From positions 26,279,462-26,343,461 of the forward strand of contig CM034543.1 of assembly GCA_020002185.1 (NCBI GenBank): a stretch of DNA of 64,000 nucleotides, read 5' to 3'. Below the pieces are notes generated by a model. It saw nothing but the letters and a program-made list of their open reading frames with translations, was not told the DNA's origin and did not search any database. The stretch comes from Paraescarpia echinospica (Eukaryota; Annelida; Polychaeta; Sabellida; Siboglinidae). Positions 59,588 through 64,000 of the stretch are shown here, piece after piece (within the stretch, counting starts at the first letter, position 1; each line of letters starts with the position of its first letter). The position numbers and the translations under genes are program-made.

Positions 59588-60306
59588 GGCCAGACACGGC
59601 AGGTAGATATGATTATTTTTTAATATCTGCAAACAGTTCAATTTGTTCTGCCCATTGCATGAAATGAGTCTTACTGAATAAAATATATTGAACTTTTTTC
59701 AGCCAGACCCCCATTTTCATGGTAATAAACAAAATGGCCACCATTTTCAGCAAATATTAGCAAATTTGGAAACACTGCCATTTTTTATTGAACCCATATA
59801 TACTTATAATTCTTGCAAATCCATGTTCTCTATAGATTCTATTGCGAAATGATCAGAGCATTTTTTGAAATGTTGTGTTTTTATTTTTTAAATAATTTTT
59901 TGGTCAAATACGAAAAAAATCTAGTTTTTTTGCAACAAATATGGCTGTATCTTTCAAACTATTCATGAGTTAAAAAAGTGTCTGATCATTGCACACAGTA
60001 GACTATGCTGAATGCAACATTGAAAACATTATTTATATGGCATCATTATTCCCAGAGATATCCCATTTCCAAATGCAGAAATTTGATGAAATTTGTTTGG
60101 AGAAAATGGCTGTGAAAGATTGCACAATGGATTTCATTACATGATATCGACATGATTGATCCATGATTAAAACTCACTTAGAAGTACGTAATTGTCATAG
60201 AAGTGAACTTTATTAATAGTATGCATACAAAGGTATAATAATCTGGCAGAAAACCATTTTAAGTATTTTTGGTCAAAAAACACCATTTCACCTGGGGTGT
60301 CTGGCC
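59588..60306. mobile_element. MITE with TTAA target duplication (719 bp)
   Basis: The termini GGCCAGACAC and GTGTCTGGCC are perfect inverted repeats, directly flanked on both sides by TTAA (59584-59587 and 60307-60310). The interior is AT-rich and non-coding. TTAA duplication is typical of piggyBac-type transposition. It lies in CEP135 intron 11. Confidence 0.82.
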
Positions 60307-60658
60307 TTAACTTCCGGTTTATACTATATATACAGACATTCATACATATGTGATCGTTTCTCAACCCAATAACCATAAACACATAAGTGCAGGATTCAAA
60401 ATGTATATTTATTTTAAACATCAGAACGAAAGGTATGATAAGGTTAATATTTTGTTCTAATACGGGTCTTAAGACATAATTTTTTCGTTCTTATAAGACA
60501 TTATCAAGTAAATGAAATTTCTTCTGATATTGGATGTTGTTCTAATTAGTTTTGTTCATGTACATGAAATAACATGTACAGTTTTAAAACTTCAGTCATA
60601 ATTACCAACTGCAGAACTAGACAGCATAATTATTGCAATGCATGCTGGGCGTTTTCAG

Positions 60659-60721
60659 ATCCAGGCTAATGTGAAGGCGCTGACATCAGAACGTGACTCC
60701 CTGAGCACATTGTATGAGGAG
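60659..60721 (+). CDS. CEP135: CEP135 coding exon 12 (residues 613-633)
   Basis: Acceptor GGGCGTTTTCAG|ATCC; donor GAGGAG|GTAGGC; 63 nt, phase 0. It encodes IQANVKALTSERDSLSTLYE, matching human IQSNVKLLTAERDKLSVLYN. Confidence 0.95.
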
Positions 60722-60777
60722 GTAGGCTGCTTCATCTAACTATAATCAAGCAAGTGGAGTCATAATTTGAATCACGT

Positions 60778-61237
60778 TATGCAGATGGTACACAGATTTA
60801 CATTTCTTTATCTACTCCTAATACTAACTGTTCCTTAAATCAGCTAAGAAATTGACTTAATGATATTTTCCATTGGATGACTGAGAGTAGATTAAAAATA
60901 AATGCTGATAAAATCGTGTTTCTTGTTATTGGCACACAAGGGCAGCATGACAAAATCAAGATATTTTTTCCTACGTCTATCCTTAGTCAGTATATTACAA
61001 CTGTACATTCAGCACAAAATCTAGGAGTTATCTTTGATGAAAATTTTCAATGCTGTTATTATCATATTTGTGATTCTCGTCATATTCACCGCCTCCTATA
61101 TTTGCCCCTTTTTGTAGCAAAAACTATTGCAACTGCACGGTGTTACTACCATGGTAGCTGACTTGACTATTGTAATTCTCGTTTTCATAATGTTGCTCTT
61201 ACGGACATCATGAAATTACAACGTGTACAAAATTGTT
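60778..61237 (+). mobile_element. LINE fragment (RT active site to C-terminus), decayed
   Basis: Starting at YADGTQIYISLS (active site YADD changed to YADG), the frame continues with WMTESRLKINADK, FLVIGTQGQHDKIK and NLGVIFDENFQ. After frameshifts it reads LDYCNSRFHNVALTDIMK and LQRVQNCSAI. This is the thumb/connection order of a CR1/L2-like LINE, different from the 16-kb family. A SINE fragment follows immediately. Confidence 0.82.
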
Positions 61238-61250
61238 CAGCAATACTTTT

Positions 61251-61492
61251 GTTTGTTCGTTCACTCTGCATTTTTCCAGTTCAATCAGCTGTATAAATGA
61301 GTACCTGGCTATAGACAGCGGTGGATATTTGTATACGAATAGTCTTTGCGCATAAATTACAACATGGCTGAATGCTTCCCAGAGAAGTCGAAATGGTGTT
61401 CAATTGAACAGGTCTGCCAGGGAGTAACGTGTAAAGCGCTTTGAGCAGTCCTGAGGACTGGATGCTGAACTATATAAGAACTTACCTTTTTT
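61251..61492 (+). mobile_element. SINE family 1, 5'-truncated, before CEP135 exon 13
   Basis: The body TCAATCAGCTGTATAAATGA and GTACCTGGCTATAGACAGCG leads to the 3' end TATATAAGAACTTACCTTTT. The end is 38 bp before the exon that starts at 61530, and CTTAC has its A at 61484. The tRNA head is missing. Confidence 0.88.
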
Positions 61493-61529
61493 GAATAAGG
61501 GAGGTCTCATTGTATGTTTGTTGTGTCAG

Positions 61530-61703
61530 ACCAAGAGCGAGCTGGCGATAACGAGACAAGAGTTACTGCGGTCACCGCGCCAGTCGAAGGCATCGCTCCA
61601 GGCTCAGGCGATGCTGCGCAGATTGGAGAATGAACGCGAGGACGCGCTCACTGAACTACGCCGCGTCACCACAGAGAGGGATACACTGCATGAGAGGCTG
61701 CAG
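61530..61703 (+). CDS. CEP135: CEP135 coding exon 13 (residues 634-691)
   Basis: Acceptor TTTGTTGTGTCAG|ACC; donor CTGCAG|GTGGGG; phase 0. It encodes TKSELAITRQELL, a short SPRQSK linker and LRRLENEREDALTELRRVTT, ERDTLHERLQ. Human has LMEKEKELALSDLRRIMAEK, EALREKLE. Confidence 0.94.
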
Positions 61704-61709
61704 GTGGGG

Positions 61710-61975
61710 ACCGTCCCATGAGGGATCATGTCAAGATACCAGTAAAATTACAATAAATCATCAAAATGGAAGTAAACTGGAAATAAATTTTAATAAACCG
61801 TCTAATTTTTGGTCATGTCAAAATGGAAGTTAAATTATATGAAACCATCTCACGAGGGGTGATGTAAAAATGGAAGTAAAACTATATAAATCATCTCACG
61901 AGGGGTGATGTCAAAATGAAACTAAAATTATAATAAATCTTCTCATTAGGGGTCATGTCGGAATAGAAGTGGAAT
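61710..61975 (+). repeat. CEP135: ~52-bp minisatellite next to the exon 13 donor
   Basis: Units of CATCTCACGAGGGGTGATGT plus CAAAATGGAAGTAAAATTAT and ATAAAC begin 7-15 bp after the donor (GACCGTCCCATGAGGGATCA) and recur four to five times with increasing divergence. Confidence 0.8.
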
Positions 61976-62041
61976 TAATTTGTGTAAAGTTAGGAGACAT
62001 CTGAATGTAGAATCTTGTGTTGGAGTATTTTAATGGGTCTG

Positions 62042-62168
62042 CTTTATTCAGTAGTTGTATACATTATTGGTGATTTATTCAGTAGTTGTATACATTATTG
62101 GTGATTTATTCAGTAGTTGTATACATTATTGGTGATTTATTCAGTAGTTGTATACATTATTGGTGATT
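62042..62168. repeat. 31-bp minisatellite, four copies
   Basis: TTTATTCAGTAGTTGTATAC plus ATTATTGGTGA is repeated four times almost without change. Confidence 0.95.
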
Positions 62169-62416
62169 TATAGATTAGTGGCACGAAGCCATTTTGCAGG
62201 CAGTTTTAACAATGTAACTAATCAAGAGGAACACATATTAACTGTGTTCAGAAATTCTTTGTCACTAATAGAATGTAGACTTCTTAGAAGATAATGAAAC
62301 CAACACGGCTGTTTATCTACAGGCTGTGTCTAGAGCAAAAGTATGGTGTTTTCAAATTTTTTGTAAAAACCTGAGTCATTATGGTCCTACACCTAGTGCC
62401 TTATTTGTGTGTGCAG

Positions 62417-62494
62417 ATTGCCACAGACACCCAACTGTCAGACCGAGCGAGGTTGGAACAGCGCATTGAAGATTTACAGAATACCGTCAAAAAC
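62417..62494 (+). CDS. CEP135: CEP135 coding exon 14 (residues 692-717)
   Basis: Acceptor TGTGTGTGCAG|ATTG; donor AAAAAC|GTGAGT; 78 nt, phase 0. It encodes ATDTQLSDRARLEQRIEDLQ and NTVKN, matching the human segment FGKSELEKTIEHLTCVNHQL in position. Confidence 0.92.
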
Positions 62495-62624
62495 GTGAGT
62501 GACCTTTGACCTGTGGAACATTTAGTTAGATCATAAATTCCCATCTTTTGGACGGACTAAGTTCATTATGGACGGAAATGAGCTGAATGGCTAAACAAAT
62601 TATATATTGACTCTCACTGTTAAC

Positions 62625-62757
62625 ATATATATATATATATATATACACATGTATATATACATACACTATATGTACATATATATATATATACACTGTATAT
62701 ACATATATATGTACATATATATATATAGAGATATATATATACCTATATATATATGCA
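62625..62757. repeat. (TA)n-rich microsatellite
   Basis: TATATATATATATATATACA-type runs are interspersed with CACTG and CATG. The peptide YIYIYIH in one frame is a product of the repeat. Confidence 0.95.
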
Positions 62758-62850
62758 TGTTTGGACTGAAATGTATGTGTGTGTGCACGGATGTATTATC
62801 TAACAAATTTGATCCTGCATAAAGGCCTGCTACTTTGGTGCTCTTCGCAG

Positions 62851-63002
62851 GTGGAGGCTGAGAAGGTGGGTAAAGAAGACCAGGTGAAGGCGTTGGAGAC
62901 CATGTTGGATAACCTTGAGGTGAAGGTCAAACGTCAAGCGACGGAGATGATTGAGGCTCATGATGCCATCAGTCAGCAGAAGAGCTCAGCCAATCAGATG
63001 AG
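62851..63002 (+). CDS. CEP135: CEP135 coding exon 15 (residues 718-767)
   Basis: Acceptor TGCTCTTCGCAG|GTGG; donor CAGATGAG|GTGAGA; phase 0 in, phase 2 out. It encodes LETMLDNLEVKVKRQATEMI, AHDAISQQKSSANQM, matching human IESLENKLKVQAQKFSHVAG, DSSHQKTEVNSLR. Confidence 0.94.
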
Positions 63003-63473
63003 GTGAGACAATGTCTTGAAGCAACGACACGCTACGGAAACTATTTGTCATGCAGTGATCTACTGATTATGTGAATGGTAGCAACATGAATATATTTGAA
63101 AATAAAATAGAGAAATCTCCCAGAAGGCCAGACAACACGTTATAAAGAATGTATAGAATATATGGTATAGAATATATTTATAGGATTTTGTTAAAAATTG
63201 TCTACATAGTATTTTTCTATAGAATTATATAGGCATAAAAATTGATGTGGCCGTTATATTTTCGACAGAAATTCTATCGAATTCTATAGGTACTGAAATG
63301 ACCGTAAGTTTATATAAATCTATAGTACTGTAAGTCTACAGAATTCTACAGTCTGTACATAAATAAATAAACACATATATTTTTACATAATTCTTCAGAA
63401 TGTCTATAGATTTCTGTAGAATTTGACAGAACATATTGCAAAGGGTAAATCTGTAATTGTTGCTGTTACCCAG
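63003..63473. other. CEP135 intron 15
   Basis: AT-rich with several near-repeats of TCTATAGAATTCTATAG type between 63180 and 63425. No element was identified. Confidence 0.6.
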
Positions 63474-63744
63474 AATCCTACAGGAGCAGACGGAACATGC
63501 GCTGAAAGACGTGCAGCAGAAGTTGAGTCGTAAGGAGGAGGAGATTGACCAGCGCCAGGACGACCTCGTCCACCTTGAGAAGGACATGATGACCGTGGAG
63601 AGTGACAACCGATGTGCCCGGGACGAGATCATGCATCTCCGACACACCATCGCCTCCATGGACAAGGAGAAAGATGCACTGCAGATGTGCGTCGACGAGA
63701 AGACAGAACTAAATGTACAGCTCGAGAATGACATATCGCTCAAG
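63474..63744 (+). CDS. CEP135: CEP135 coding exon 16 (residues 768-858)
   Basis: Acceptor GTTACCCAG|AATC; donor CTCAAG|GTGACG; phase 2 in, phase 0 out. It encodes a continuous coiled coil: LQEQTEHALKDVQQKLSRKE, HLRHTIASMDKEKDALQMCV, DEKTELNVQLENDISLK. Human has MKKTIGVIDKEKDFLQETVD followed by EKTEKIANLQENLANK. The remaining ~300-400 C-terminal residues, including the SAS-6-interacting end in the family, lie beyond the window. Confidence 0.95.
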
Positions 63745-64000
63745 GTGACGGCCATTTGTCTTATTTGGTATATCCATCATGTGACCTGTTGCTTAGCAAC
63801 AAGGCCGCCAAGCCAGAACAAAATATATGTCGACATGTGGAGCGATCTGATACTCCATTGTGTATTTTGTTGAAATTCTGGCTCCAGATGTTTTTATTTA
63901 CGGCGAAAACACGACAAAATTGTTCAAGTGAGAACGCTGTGTCTGATAGCTTGAATTAGCAGAGATCACAGTAATGATAGCAATGTAGTGCACACATATG

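Larger units (their letters stand above)
20900..64000 (+). other. CEP135: CEP135 gene span (partial; C-terminal exons beyond window)
   Basis: Sixteen coding exons on the + strand splice with consistent phases into 858 residues that align end to end with the first three quarters of animal CEP135 (about 1140 residues in human). CEP135/Bld10 is a mostly parallel coiled-coil protein of the centriole cartwheel and wall. It links the SAS-6 hub and spokes to triplet microtubules and is required for centriole assembly. The sequence shows the N-terminal block NLRKRLDQLGY, the conserved FLNNQY and LQEKNLHAVVQTPGG blocks, and long heptad-rich stretches. Introns range from ~0.4 kb to 19 kb and carry nearly all the mobile elements of the window. 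Confidence 0.95.

Overview
The window is eukaryotic nuclear DNA from an invertebrate animal. Coding exons are short, GC-richer than their surroundings, and bounded by GT-AG introns up to 19 kb long; the rest is AT-rich and full of non-LTR retrotransposons, tRNA-derived SINEs, MITE-like DNA elements and minisatellites. Protein similarity and the SINE-rich texture suggest a lophotrochozoan, probably a mollusc, but the species cannot be fixed from this sequence.

Two protein-coding loci are on the + strand. (1) Positions 1-8171 hold the 3' part of a gene for an EGF/laminin-G (perlecan-like) extracellular-matrix protein. It begins with four tandem copies of a 1381-bp unit that carries one EGF exon, one SINE and the start of a laminin-G exon. 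It continues through the rest of a laminin-G domain to a poly(A) signal at 8166. At least one in-frame stop, a weakened EGF module and an apparent reading-frame break suggest the locus is decaying. (2) From about 20.8 kb to beyond the right edge lies CEP135 (Bld10 family), the coiled-coil centriole-assembly protein. I resolve sixteen consecutive coding exons encoding residues 1-858, all with consistent splice phases. There is also an alternative last exon at 31467-31619, with its own stop and poly(A) signal, that would give a 292-residue short isoform with a cysteine-rich tail. The C-terminal part of CEP135 is off the right edge.

Between the genes (8.2-20.7 kb) are LINE remnants at 12-14.5 kb (+), 15.9-17.4 kb (-, reverse transcriptase still open) and 19.6-20.4 kb (-). 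A CpG-rich block at 20.74-21.08 kb with two CCAAT boxes, a CRE and a first-exon-like donor looks like the CEP135 promoter. CEP135 introns contain nested SINEs, MITEs, a pogo-like element inside a 3.1-kb inverted-repeat element, a Harbinger-like element, a 3.7-kb 23-bp-unit minisatellite and a 1.6-kb polypyrimidine minisatellite.

The most unusual property of the window is where its repeats sit. At least six tandem arrays in CEP135 are built from, or start at, an exon-intron boundary, so they lay down dozens of decoy splice sites next to the true ones. Two further arrays appear to have grown from the 5' ends of SINEs. In addition, three CEP135 acceptors (at 25465, 51856 and 61530) each have the 3' end of the same SINE family about 38-41 bp upstream, placing an identical CTTAC branch-point-like motif 43-46 nt before the exon.
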